A DNA stretch of 8,418 nt, from assembly GCA_020062605.1 (NCBI GenBank), contig JAGUWA010000162.1, forward strand, positions 1 through 8,418, in the 5' to 3' direction. The notes under the pieces were generated by a model. That model saw nothing but the letters and a program-made list of their open reading frames with translations. It did no database searches and was not told where the DNA came from. Both the position numbers and the translations under genes were made by a program. Below, one piece after another: positions 1 to 5,814 of this stretch. Numbering within the stretch: the stretch's first letter is position 1; each line of letters begins with the position of its first letter. The DNA is from Parvibaculum sp. (lineage in GTDB: Bacteria > Pseudomonadota > Alphaproteobacteria > Parvibaculales > Parvibaculaceae).

Positions 1-111
1 AAGCGTCATAGGCGGGTAGCCTGCGAGCCGCCCGCGCCCCGGCGCCCGGCCTTCCGACTCCGGCGGCAGCGGCCTCACATAGCCTTCCTTGCCCGCTCCC
101 TTGTCAGTCAT
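1..111 (-). CDS. Possible 5' end of a further operon gene, running off the left edge
   Basis: An open frame on the minus strand starts at the ATG at 111-109 and has no stop before the window edge, giving 37 codons. It overlaps the last 8 bases of the upstream AhpD-fold gene (shared ATGACTGA), an arrangement typical of translational coupling. A GGAG lies 11 bases upstream (plus 123-126), a little far. The visible residues are rich in Pro, Gly and Arg, look disordered and match no family I recognise. A second in-frame ATG at 9-7 could be the true start, in which case most of this stretch is intergenic spacer. The product cannot be named from what is visible. Confidence 0.4.
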   Translation of the reverse strand, partial: MTDKGAGKEGYVRPLPPESEGRAPGRGRLAGYPPMTL

Positions 112-670
112 GTCCTTCCATGCTCCGCCTGATCTCGTCCAGGCCGCTCGTGGCGATATCCGTCTCCTCGAGTTCGATCTCGAATGTCTCGAGGTAGCGG
201 CAGACGAGAAGGTAGATGCCGATGATGATGACGAGTTCCTGCATCCCGGCATCTCCGAGATGCTTTCTCGCTTCGGCAAAGAGCCGGGCCTCGGCCTTCA
301 CATTCGCGACCTGATCGTCAGTGAAGGCGAGGACGGCGTTTTCCGCTTCGCTGAAGAGGGGCGAGGGCAGCGCGCCTTCGGCCGCTGCGATCCGCTCCGG
401 GCTCATGCCCAGCATCCGCGAGACGCGGCGGTGCTGATGCTGCTCGTAGCCCGATCCGCACAGATGGCCGACGCGAAGGATCACCAGTTCGCGAAGCTCC
501 GCGTCGAGAAGCCCCTCGTTCAGATAGGCGTTGATGAGCGCCATGAAGGGCACGAAGGAGGGACCGCTGCCTGCGAGCATGCGGAAGATGTTGATCTGCG
601 GGAGCCGCGCGGAGAGCTCGCGCGCGGCGGGTGGCAGCGTCGCGGGATCGGGGTAGGGAAGGCGCGCCAT
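104..670 (-). CDS. Carboxymuconolactone decarboxylase family (AhpD-fold) protein, single-cysteine form
   Basis: This 188-aa cytoplasmic protein belongs to the CMD/AhpD-like superfamily, all-helical proteins that include gamma-carboxymuconolactone decarboxylases and peroxidase partners. The signature region runs from LREL (59-62) through CGSGYEQHQH (71-80). Cys71, Glu61, His78 and His80 are present, but the second cysteine of an AhpD CxxC would fall on Gly74, so a classical dithiol peroxidase reaction is unlikely. Cys157 lies far away in a C-terminal helix. It is the second gene of a pair: its ATG is 5 bases after the stop of the upstream paralogue (676-1227), and no strong ribosome site precedes it, so coupled translation is likely. 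The paralogues share the N-terminal MAR-PY start, an NIFRML motif (27-32), an FTDD motif and a LETF motif near residue 160. The substrate is unknown. Family assignment is firm, function is not. Confidence 0.9.
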   Translation of the reverse strand: MARLPYPDPATLPPAARELSARLPQINIFRMLAGSGPSFVPFMALINAYLNEGLLDAELRELVILRVGHLCGSGYEQHQHRRVSRMLGMSPERIAAAEGALPSPLFSEAENAVLAFTDDQVANVKAEARLFAEARKHLGDAGMQELVIIIGIYLLVCRYLETFEIELEETDIATSGLDEIRRSMEGHD

Positions 671-675
671 CGGCG

Positions 676-1227
676 TCAGGCCTGCATGCCGGGCAGCTTC
701 ACGCCCGACTTGTGGCCCGGCTCCTCGATATCGACGTCGAAAGTCTCGAGGAAGTTCGAGACGAGCGTGTAAAAGCCGATGGTGATGATGAGTTCCTGAA
801 GCTGCTTGTAGCCGAGTTTTTCCGCCAGCGGATTGAATGTCGCGTCGGAGGCGCGCGTGTTCTTCACCACATCGTCCGTGAAGCGCATGACCTGGCGTTG
901 CGTCTCGTCGAAGATTTTGGCGTCAGGCCCCTCATGGATCGCCTGGATGAGCTCCTCTGACATGCCGATCTTCCGGGAGATTTCCTCGTGCTGGTAGACC
1001 TCGTATTTCGAGCCGCGCAGCACGCCGGTCCGCACGATCGCGATTTCGCGGAGGACAGGGTCGAGGTCGCCGTGAATGAGGATTTCATTCCCGAGCTTGA
1101 TGAAGCCGTCGATCATGTCGCCCGAATGGCCGAGCATCCGGAAGATGTTGAGGTTGGGCAGCTTCTCGTAGGTCTTCGCTGCGCGGCCGGTTGCCTTAGC
1201 GGTGTCGAAATAGGGGATGCGGGCCAT
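676..1227 (-). CDS. Carboxymuconolactone decarboxylase family (AhpD-fold) protein, cysteine-free paralogue
   Basis: This 183-aa protein aligns almost without gaps with its downstream neighbour over the first 100 residues: NIFRML at 27-32, a Gly-Ser-x-Tyr-Glu core at 72-76, QH at 79-80, GMS at 88-90, FTDD at 116-119 and LETF at 160-163. At the catalytic site it has Arg71 where the paralogue has Cys71, and Tyr78 where the paralogue has His78. The whole protein contains no cysteine, so thiol redox chemistry is excluded. A decarboxylase, isomerase-like or non-catalytic partner role remains possible. The start is supported by a strong AGGGAAGGAA ribosome site (plus 1237-1246) nine bases upstream of the ATG. 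It is the first gene of the minus-strand operon and diverges from acyl-CoA synthetase 1. A mixed complex with the neighbour is an inference from the tandem duplication. Confidence 0.9.
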   Translation of the reverse strand: MARIPYFDTAKATGRAAKTYEKLPNLNIFRMLGHSGDMIDGFIKLGNEILIHGDLDPVLREIAIVRTGVLRGSKYEVYQHEEISRKIGMSEELIQAIHEGPDAKIFDETQRQVMRFTDDVVKNTRASDATFNPLAEKLGYKQLQELIITIGFYTLVSNFLETFDVDIEEPGHKSGVKLPGMQA

Positions 1228-1486
1228 GCTCGCTTGTTCCTTCCCTGAGTGTCGGTTTCTTTGGCGGGCAGTCTAACCCGCGCCGCCGCTGCGTCCAGCC
1301 GCATCGGCGTCGCGTTACCCATTTGAGGGGCTCCGGCTTCTCTTGCCCCGCCCGCAGGGGTGGCTACACTGGCGCGCAAGAGAACCCGAAAAGGGCTGCC
1401 GGAAATGGCATGAACGCGCCGGGGCGGAGGGCCTGCCCGCGCGAGACAGACACCATTGCCGAGAAATCTGGAGAGGAAACGACGCC
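1228..1486. other. Divergent intergenic region between AhpD-fold operon and acyl-CoA synthetase 1
   Basis: These 259 bases contain no convincing gene and should hold promoters for both directions. On the minus strand a TAGACT hexamer (plus 1270-1275), 42 bases from the AhpD-fold start, could be a -10 element, but no good -35 lies upstream of it. On the plus strand a better candidate is listed separately. Frames running through here into the synthetase (ATG at 1343) lack a ribosome site and encode non-conserved residues. Confidence 0.6.
1343..1370 (+). promoter_or_regulatory. Candidate promoter for acyl-CoA synthetase 1 and the DUF924 gene
   Basis: TTGCCC (1343-1348) and TACACT (1365-1370) are separated by 16 bases. 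Each matches four of six positions of the housekeeping sigma consensus. Transcription would start near 1377, leaving a leader of about 110 bases. This is pattern matching only. Confidence 0.3.
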
Positions 1487-3058
1487 ATGTTCGACGCCGA
1501 ACGGATCAAATGTGTTGCAGACGTTACGCGCGCGCAGGCCGCCGTCCAGCCGGATGCCGTCGCGCAGGTCTTCGAGGGCCGTGAAACGACCTATGCCGAA
1601 CTCGACAGGCGAGCCAGCCAGGTTGCGCAGGCGCTGATCGCGGATGGCTGCGAGCCCGATTCCCGCATCGGCTTCATGGGCAAGGGGTCGGACCGCTATT
1701 TCGAAATGCTCTATGGCGCCTTCAAGGCCAAGGCCGTGGTGGTGGGCGTCAACTGGCGTCTCGCGGCGCCGGAAGTCGCCTATGTGCTGAACGATTCGAA
1801 AACCGAAATCCTCTTCGTCGGTGCCGAGTTCTACGATCTCGTGGAAAAGGTGCTGCCGGACTGCCCGACGGTCCGCAAGGTGATCGCGCTCGATGGCGGC
1901 CGCAACGACTGGCAGTCCTTCGACGACTGGCGCGATGCCGCGAAAGCGGAAGATCCGATGCTCTCCGCTTCGCCGGACGACGATGTCATCCAGCTTTATA
2001 CGAGCGGCACGACGGGCCACCCCAAGGGCGTGCAGCTGACCAATGCGAACTACATCTCCGTCTTCAAGCAGGGCGAGGGCGCGGGCTGGGCGAACTGGGG
2101 TCCGGAAGATGTCGTTCTCGTCTGCATGCCGCTTTTCCATGTCGCGGGCGTCAACATCGGCCTCCTCGGCAATCTGCACGGATGCCGTAACGTGATCCTG
2201 AAGGATGTCGATCCGCAGGTGATCCTGAAGCTGATCGAAACGGAAAAGCTCACCATCTCCTTCATGGTGCCGGCGGTGATCCTCTTCCTGCTGCAGCAGC
2301 CCAATATCGGCGAGGTCGACGTTTCGAGCCTGCGCCAGATCCTTTACGGCGCGTCGCCCATCGCCGAAGACGTGCTGCGCCGCGCGCAGGAAACCTTCAA
2401 GGGCGCGGGCTTCGTGCAGCTTTACGGTCTTACCGAAACCTCGGGCGGCGCGACGAGCCTGCCGCCGGACGCGCATGATCCGGCGAAGGGCAAGCTCCGC
2501 TCCTGCGGCCTGCCAAATCCCGATATGGAAATCCGCGTCGTCGACGAGAACGGCAATGACGTGCCCGTCGGTGAAGTCGGCGAGATCGTCATTCGCGGCG
2601 GCTCGGTCATGAAGGGTTACTGGAACCGGGCCGAGGCGACGCAGGATTCCGTCCGCGACGGCTGGTTCTATTCGGGCGATGCCGGCTTCTTCGATACGGA
2701 CGGCTTCCTGTTCATCCACGACCGCGTGAAGGACATGATCGTCTCGGGCGGCGAGAACATCTATCCGGCCGAAGTCGAGAACGCGCTGTTCGGTCATCCG
2801 GCGATTGCCGATGCCGCCGTCGTCGGCGTACCGCACGACAAGTGGGGCGAGGCGGTGAAGGCGATCGTCGTGCTGAAGCCCGGCGAACAGGCGACGCAAG
2901 ACGAGATTATCGCCTTCGCGAAGACGCGCATCGCGAGCTTCAAGGTGCCGAAATCGGTCGACTTCATCGAGGCGCTGCCGCGCAACCCGTCCGGCAAGAT
3001 TCTCCGCCGCGAACTGCGCGCACCCTACTGGGAAGGCCGCGAACGGATGGTCAATTGA
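1487..3058 (+). CDS. AMP-forming acyl-CoA synthetase (fatty-acid/carboxylate CoA ligase) 1
   Basis: This 523-aa cytoplasmic enzyme is an ANL-superfamily ligase that activates a carboxylic acid with ATP to an acyl-AMP and then to an acyl-CoA. All core motifs are present: the P-loop YTSGTTGHPKG (171-181), the PLFHVAG segment (215-221), YGLTET (313-318), SGD (396-398), the hinge region DRVKDMIVSGGENIYP (412-427) and PRNPSGK with the catalytic Lys504 (498-504). Length and motifs fit the FadD-like medium/long-chain class, but the chain length or an aromatic or steroid substrate cannot be read from sequence. I chose the ATG at 1487 because AGAGGAAA (1472-1479) sits seven bases upstream and the conserved fold begins soon after. 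The longer frame from 1343 adds 48 unlike residues. Its stop overlaps the start of the DUF924 gene. It diverges from the AhpD-fold pair. Confidence 0.95.
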   Translation: MFDAERIKCVADVTRAQAAVQPDAVAQVFEGRETTYAELDRRASQVAQALIADGCEPDSRIGFMGKGSDRYFEMLYGAFKAKAVVVGVNWRLAAPEVAYVLNDSKTEILFVGAEFYDLVEKVLPDCPTVRKVIALDGGRNDWQSFDDWRDAAKAEDPMLSASPDDDVIQLYTSGTTGHPKGVQLTNANYISVFKQGEGAGWANWGPEDVVLVCMPLFHVAGVNIGLLGNLHGCRNVILKDVDPQVILKLIETEKLTISFMVPAVILFLLQQPNIGEVDVSSLRQILYGASPIAEDVLRRAQETFKGAGFVQLYGLTETSGGATSLPPDAHDPAKGKLRSCGLPNPDMEIRVVDENGNDVPVGEVGEIVIRGGSVMKGYWNRAEATQDSVRDGWFYSGDAGFFDTDGFLFIHDRVKDMIVSGGENIYPAEVENALFGHPAIADAAVVGVPHDKWGEAVKAIVVLKPGEQATQDEIIAFAKTRIASFKVPKSVDFIEALPRNPSGKILRRELRAPYWEGRERMVN

Positions 3059-3600
3059 CCATCCGCCCGCGCGACGTTCTCGATTTCTGGTTTGCCGCCG
3101 GACCGGAAAAATGGTTCGCGAAGAACGATGCCTTCGACGTCGATATCCGCCGCCGCTTCGCGGAGACGCACGCGCAAGCCGCGTCTGGCAAGCTCGACGC
3201 ATGGGCTGGCGATGCGCAAGGCATGCTCGCCCTCATCCTTGTGCTTGACCAGTTCTCGCGCAATCTCTGGCGGAACGATCATCGCGCCTTCCTGCAGGAC
3301 GGAAAGGCGCTTTCGCTCGCGGATGAGAGCGTGCGCCGCCGCTTCGACGTCGAGACACCCGCTACAGCGCGCAAGTGGTTCTACATGCCTTACATGCATG
3401 CCGAAGACCTCGCTGCGCAGGAGCGCGGCCTTGTCTATTTCGCGCAGCGCCTCGGCGATCCCGAGACGATGAAATTCGCCGTCGAGCACCGCGACATCAT
3501 CCGCCGCTTCGGCCGCTTTCCCCATCGCAATGCGATCCTGGGGCGCGAAACGACGCCGGAGGAGCAGAGCTTCCTCGATGAGGGTGGCTTCAAGGGTTAG
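3055..3600 (+). CDS. DUF924 family protein (COG3803), TTG start overlapping the synthetase stop
   Basis: This 181-aa protein carries the DUF924 hallmarks in order: DFWF (10-13), KWF (19-21), DQFSRN (65-70), FYMPYMHAE (109-117), the HRDIIRRFGRFPHRN block (145-159) and LGRETTPEE (162-170). It is full length for the family, which is widespread in proteobacteria, predicted soluble and helical (TPR-like), and biochemically uncharacterised as far as I know. The only start that retains the N-terminal DVLDFWF block without antisense-like extension is TTG at 3055. It overlaps the TGA of the synthetase (ATTGA), with a weak GGATGG four bases upstream. Translation therefore probably depends on ribosomes finishing the synthetase, which puts the two proteins in one operon. 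A joint role in acyl-CoA metabolism is inference only. Confidence 0.9.
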   Translation: MTIRPRDVLDFWFAAGPEKWFAKNDAFDVDIRRRFAETHAQAASGKLDAWAGDAQGMLALILVLDQFSRNLWRNDHRAFLQDGKALSLADESVRRRFDVETPATARKWFYMPYMHAEDLAAQERGLVYFAQRLGDPETMKFAVEHRDIIRRFGRFPHRNAILGRETTPEEQSFLDEGGFKG

Positions 3601-3632
3601 CGGCAAAATCGGCCGTTTCCGCCCATTTCGTT

Positions 3633-3649
3633 CCGGCAAAGCTTGCCGG
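3633..3649 (+). terminator. Weak terminator-like hairpin after the synthetase-DUF924 operon
   Basis: A perfect 7-bp stem, CCGGCAA (3633-3639) with TTGCCGG (3643-3649), closes a 3-base loop 32 bases after the DUF924 stop. No T run follows, so it is not a classical intrinsic terminator. It may stabilise a 3' end or be incidental. Confidence 0.3.
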
Positions 3650-3666
3650 GCCGCTTGGGTGCGCCA

Positions 3667-3712
3667 ATGTGAATCAGATTTAAGTATTTGATTTTATTGG
3701 AGTTTAAGGTCT
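3667..3712 (+). promoter_or_regulatory. AT-rich promoter-like patch before the 68-aa gene
   Basis: This is the most AT-rich stretch of an otherwise GC-rich window. It carries two TTTAAG hexamers (3679-3684 and 3703-3708), and a TTAAGT (3680-3685) lies 17 bases before the second of them, a poor but possible -35/-10 pair. An alternative -10 is TTTTAT (3692-3697). The position, between an operon end and a gene with its own leader, favours a promoter. The exact elements are uncertain. Confidence 0.4.
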
Positions 3713-3728
3713 GGTCCGGCGGTTGCAA

Positions 3729-3755
3729 TCCGGTTGGCAAACAAGTCCAACCGGA
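3729..3755 (+). promoter_or_regulatory. Inverted repeat covering the ribosome binding site of the 68-aa gene
   Basis: TCCGGTTGG (3729-3737) is perfectly complementary to CCAACCGGA (3747-3755), with a 9-base loop. The right arm includes the first three bases of the GGAG ribosome site (3753-3756) that serves the ATG at 3767, so in RNA the stem would hide it. GGTCT (3708-3712) can also pair with AGACC (3755-3759), extending or competing with the stem. It could instead be a protein operator in DNA. Confidence 0.5.
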
Positions 3756-3766
3756 GACCCCGAGAC

Positions 3767-3973
3767 ATGATCACCGATCACGAAATCAATCTGCTTGCCG
3801 CCTATATGGTCGATACGCATGGCCGCAAGGCGCTTTCCTATGCCGATACGGCGGTCAGCGAGCTTGAGCAGATCGGTGAGAAAATGCGCGCGGATGCCTG
3901 GCGGATGCTGCGTGTCGTGGTCGAGGACATGGTCGAAGGCCGCCGCAGCCGCGAGGGCGAGGTCCTCCACTGA
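3767..3973 (+). CDS. Small hypothetical protein, 68 aa
   Basis: The product is a small, charged, probably all-helical cytoplasmic protein without a signal peptide, membrane segment or cysteine. I do not recognise a family. Visible features are an N-terminal amphipathic stretch (LLAAYM, 9-14), a central helix rich in Glu and Met (about 27-57) and an Arg/Glu-rich tail (58-65). The helical register suggests a dimer or a protein-binding partner, which is inference. Start choice: ATG 3767 has GGAG ten bases upstream. The alternative TTG at 3734 lies inside the inverted repeat and has no ribosome site. Codon use resembles the neighbours, arguing for a real gene. It stands alone between hairpins at 3633-3649 and 3991-4015, so it is probably monocistronic. 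Confidence 0.75.
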   Translation: MITDHEINLLAAYMVDTHGRKALSYADTAVSELEQIGEKMRADAWRMLRVVVEDMVEGRRSREGEVLH

Positions 3974-3990
3974 CCCTGTCTTGACGCCGG

Positions 3991-4015
3991 GGCGGTGCGG
4001 GTTTGCCGCACCGCC
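3991..4015 (+). terminator. GC-rich hairpin after the 68-aa gene, possible terminator
   Basis: GGCGGTGCGG (3991-4000) pairs perfectly with CCGCACCGCC (4006-4015) around a 5-base loop, starting 18 bases after the stop. The stem is very stable, but no T run follows, so termination would be imperfect or factor-assisted. Because of its symmetry it could act on either strand. Confidence 0.5.
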
Positions 4016-4028
4016 GCAAACTTGCCGC

Positions 4029-4056
4029 TTGGCGTGTCCGGTGCCCGGCGGATAAA
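4029..4056 (+). promoter_or_regulatory. Candidate promoter for the esterase
   Basis: TTGGCG (4029-4034) and GATAAA (4051-4056) are 16 bases apart, each matching four of six consensus positions. The left arm of the 9-bp inverted repeat at 4035-4043 falls exactly in the spacer, which is where a repressor could act. Not verified. Confidence 0.3.
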
Positions 4057-4100
4057 AGGGTCCCTCGCGACAATAACAAGGCGGGGAGGACCACCGGACA
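4035..4100 (+). repeat. 9-bp perfect inverted repeat flanking the esterase leader
   Basis: TGTCCGGTG (4035-4043) is the exact reverse complement of CACCGGACA (4092-4100). The arms are 48 bases apart, and the right arm fills the space between the GGGGAGG ribosome site (4083-4089) and the first base of the start codon. It may be an RNA fold controlling initiation if transcription begins upstream, or a pair of operator half-sites if it begins near 4063. Confidence 0.4.
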
Positions 4101-5041
4101 TGTCACTCGATCCACAGGTGAAAGCGCTACTCGAGCAGCTCGGAGCCGATCCCGAGGCGCCGCGCCTCATCGACCTGCCGCCCGCGGGCGGTCGCGAGAT
4201 GTATCGCGCGATGGCGAGCATGCTCGATCTTCAGGGCGTCGCCATCGGCAAGATTGAGGACCGCACCATTCCCGGTCCCGCGGGCGACATCCCCATCCGC
4301 CTCTATACGCCCGTTGCCGCTGGCGGCACCTGCCCCGCGCTCGTCTATTATCATGGCGGCGGCTGGGTGATCGGCGATCTCGATACGCATGATGCGCTCT
4401 GCCGCACGCTCGCCAACGAGGCGGGCTGCAAGGTGATCGCGGTCGATTACCGCCTCGCACCGGAACATCCCTTCCCGGCCGCCTTCGACGATTCCTATGC
4501 GGCCGTGAAATGGGTCGAGGCCAATGCGTCCGAAATCGGCATCGACCCGAACCGCATCGCGGTCGCGGGCGACAGTGCGGGCGGCAATCTCGCCGCCGCC
4601 GTCTGCCAGAAGGCGAAGGCCGAGAAGACGCCGCGGATCGCCTTCCAGCTTCTCATCTATCCGGTGACGGATGCGCCGCGCGGCACGCAGTCCTACAAGG
4701 ATTTCGCGGAAGGCTATTTCCTCGAAGCGGACGGCATGGACTGGTTCTGGAACCATTACGTGACGAGCGCGGGCGCCGACCCGAAGGATCCGCGCGCCGC
4801 GCCGCTTCACGCGGCGTCGCTTGCAGGGCTCCCGCCGGCCTATATCGTCACCGCCGGGTTCGATGTGCTGCGCGACGAAGGCAAGGCCTATGCGGAAGCG
4901 CTCAGGAAGGCCGGCGTCGAGGTCGAATATGTGAACTACGAAGGCATGATCCACGGCTTCTTCAACCTGCAGGGCGCGCTCGACGTATCGCGCGATGCGG
5001 TGAAGGCGGCGGCGAAGGCGCTGCGCGAGGCGCTTGCCTAG
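4100..5041 (+). CDS. Family IV (hormone-sensitive lipase type) alpha/beta-hydrolase, esterase
   Basis: This 313-aa enzyme has the full family IV signature: the oxyanion-hole motif HGGGW (85-89), the nucleophile elbow GDSAGGN (157-163, Ser159), the acid in DVLRDE (Asp255) and the catalytic His285 in IHGFF (284-288). Such enzymes hydrolyse short- to medium-chain carboxylic esters. No signal peptide is visible, so it acts in the cytoplasm. Residues 1-50 form the usual N-terminal cap. ATG 4100 is preceded by GGGGAGG with a 10-base spacing. The longer frame from 3995 passes through the leader hairpin and is rejected. The gene ends in a convergent overlap with the LHPP-like gene, and its own intrinsic terminator lies 30 bases later. 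Released acids could feed the neighbouring CoA ligases, a contextual inference. The substrate is unknown. Confidence 0.95.
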   Translation: MSLDPQVKALLEQLGADPEAPRLIDLPPAGGREMYRAMASMLDLQGVAIGKIEDRTIPGPAGDIPIRLYTPVAAGGTCPALVYYHGGGWVIGDLDTHDALCRTLANEAGCKVIAVDYRLAPEHPFPAAFDDSYAAVKWVEANASEIGIDPNRIAVAGDSAGGNLAAAVCQKAKAEKTPRIAFQLLIYPVTDAPRGTQSYKDFAEGYFLEADGMDWFWNHYVTSAGADPKDPRAAPLHAASLAGLPPAYIVTAGFDVLRDEGKAYAEALRKAGVEVEYVNYEGMIHGFFNLQGALDVSRDAVKAAAKALREALA

Positions 5042-5814
5042 ACGAAATCCTCGACAAGTGCGCCAAGAGAGGCGGCGACGTGAGCGCCGCCTTTTTTTGC
5101 GCGCGCTTCATCGCTGCTGCGAAACTTGCCGGTCCTGACCAGGATACCCGCGAGCCCCGCGGCAATGGCGCCCTCGACATCGCTTTCGACATCGTCGCCC
5201 ACCATCGCCACCTTCTCCGGCGCGAGCGCGAGCGCATCTGCCGCCGTCAGGAAAAAATCGCGGGCGGGTTTGCCGATCAATATCGCTTCCACCCCCGCCG
5301 CATATTCGAGCGCGGCGACGAAAGGCCCTGCGTCGAGTTCGAGCCCGTGCGACCCGCGAAAGAAGCGGTTCTTTCCCAGCGCATAGAGCTTTCCGCCGCC
5401 GATCAGCACGTTGAAGGCGCGGTTCATGTTCTCGAAAGTGAAGTGTTCGCCCGCATCGCCGATCAGTACCGCGTCGGGTTCCGGCGCTTCCGGCGGACAG
5501 TCGGGCAGAAGGTCGGGGTGCACCAGCAGATGCGGCCTCGCGCCGTCGCGCCGCAGCACCGCATTTGCGGCGCTGGCGGGTGTCACGATCTCCTCTTCCT
5601 CCACTGTGAAGCCGAAGCCCCGCAGCTTGTGCGCCAGGGCGGCGCGCGTCGTTCGCGTCGTATTGGTCAGCAGCCGGAAGGATGTGCCGGTCTCACGGAG
5701 CCTTGCCAGGGCCTCCACGGAGCCCTTTATGGCTTCATCGCCCTGATAGAGCACGCCGCCCACGTCGATGAGCAGGCCCTCGATATTCCGGAGCGGCTTC
5801 GGTTCCGGCGCCAT
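5038..5814 (-). CDS. LHPP-like HAD-superfamily phosphatase (HAD subfamily IIA)
   Basis: This 258-aa protein resembles animal LHPP (phospholysine/phosphohistidine inorganic pyrophosphate phosphatase) and the NagD-like IIA group along its whole length. Motif I is IDVGGVL (16-22) with nucleophile Asp17; motif II LLTN (48-51, Thr50); motif III Lys182 in GKP (181-183); motif IV GDDVESD (206-212). A RTGKFR-SDE segment (227-236), typical of LHPP, is present. The second Asp of the usual DxD is Gly19; LHPP has Ser there, from memory, so the loss fits this subgroup. The region between motifs II and III is the cap. ATG 5814 has GAGG six bases upstream (plus 5821-5824); upstream in-frame codons run through tandem repeats and are not conserved. 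Cytoplasmic; natural substrate unknown. Its stop overlaps the esterase stop (CTAG). Confidence 0.92.
   Translation of the reverse strand: MAPEPKPLRNIEGLLIDVGGVLYQGDEAIKGSVEALARLRETGTSFRLLTNTTRTTRAALAHKLRGFGFTVEEEEIVTPASAANAVLRRDGARPHLLVHPDLLPDCPPEAPEPDAVLIGDAGEHFTFENMNRAFNVLIGGGKLYALGKNRFFRGSHGLELDAGPFVAALEYAAGVEAILIGKPARDFFLTAADALALAPEKVAMVGDDVESDVEGAIAAGLAGILVRTGKFRSSDEARAKKGGAHVAASLGALVEDFV
5071..5098 (+). terminator. Intrinsic terminator of the esterase, inside the opposing phosphatase gene
   Basis: GGCGGCG (5071-5077) pairs with CGCCGCC (5085-5091) around a 7-base loop and is followed at once by seven T (5092-5098). This is a textbook rho-independent terminator for plus-strand transcription, 30 bases past the esterase stop. 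It lies entirely within the 3' coding end of the minus-strand phosphatase, whose codons 239-247 it overlaps. Confidence 0.85.

Noticed and set aside
89..960. Plus-strand frames opposite the AhpD-fold pair
   Set aside because: They are antisense to two clearly homologous minus-strand genes and have no motif or ribosome site of their own.
1343..1486. 48-codon N-terminal extension of synthetase 1
   Set aside because: There is no ribosome site before 1343, the residues are unlike any ligase N-terminus, and ATG 1487 has a good ribosome site.
1364..3202. 612-codon open frame on the minus strand opposite synthetase 1
   Set aside because: It is a shadow of high GC at third codon positions: the sense strand encodes a complete ANL ligase with every motif, and the antisense product is rich in Arg, Asp and His with no recognisable domain.
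3995..4099. N-terminal extension of the esterase from an ATG at 3995 or a GTG/TTG nearby
   Set aside because: The extension would read through the stem at 3991-4015 and the candidate promoter, while ATG 4100 has GGGGAGG at proper distance and yields a normal family IV N-terminus.
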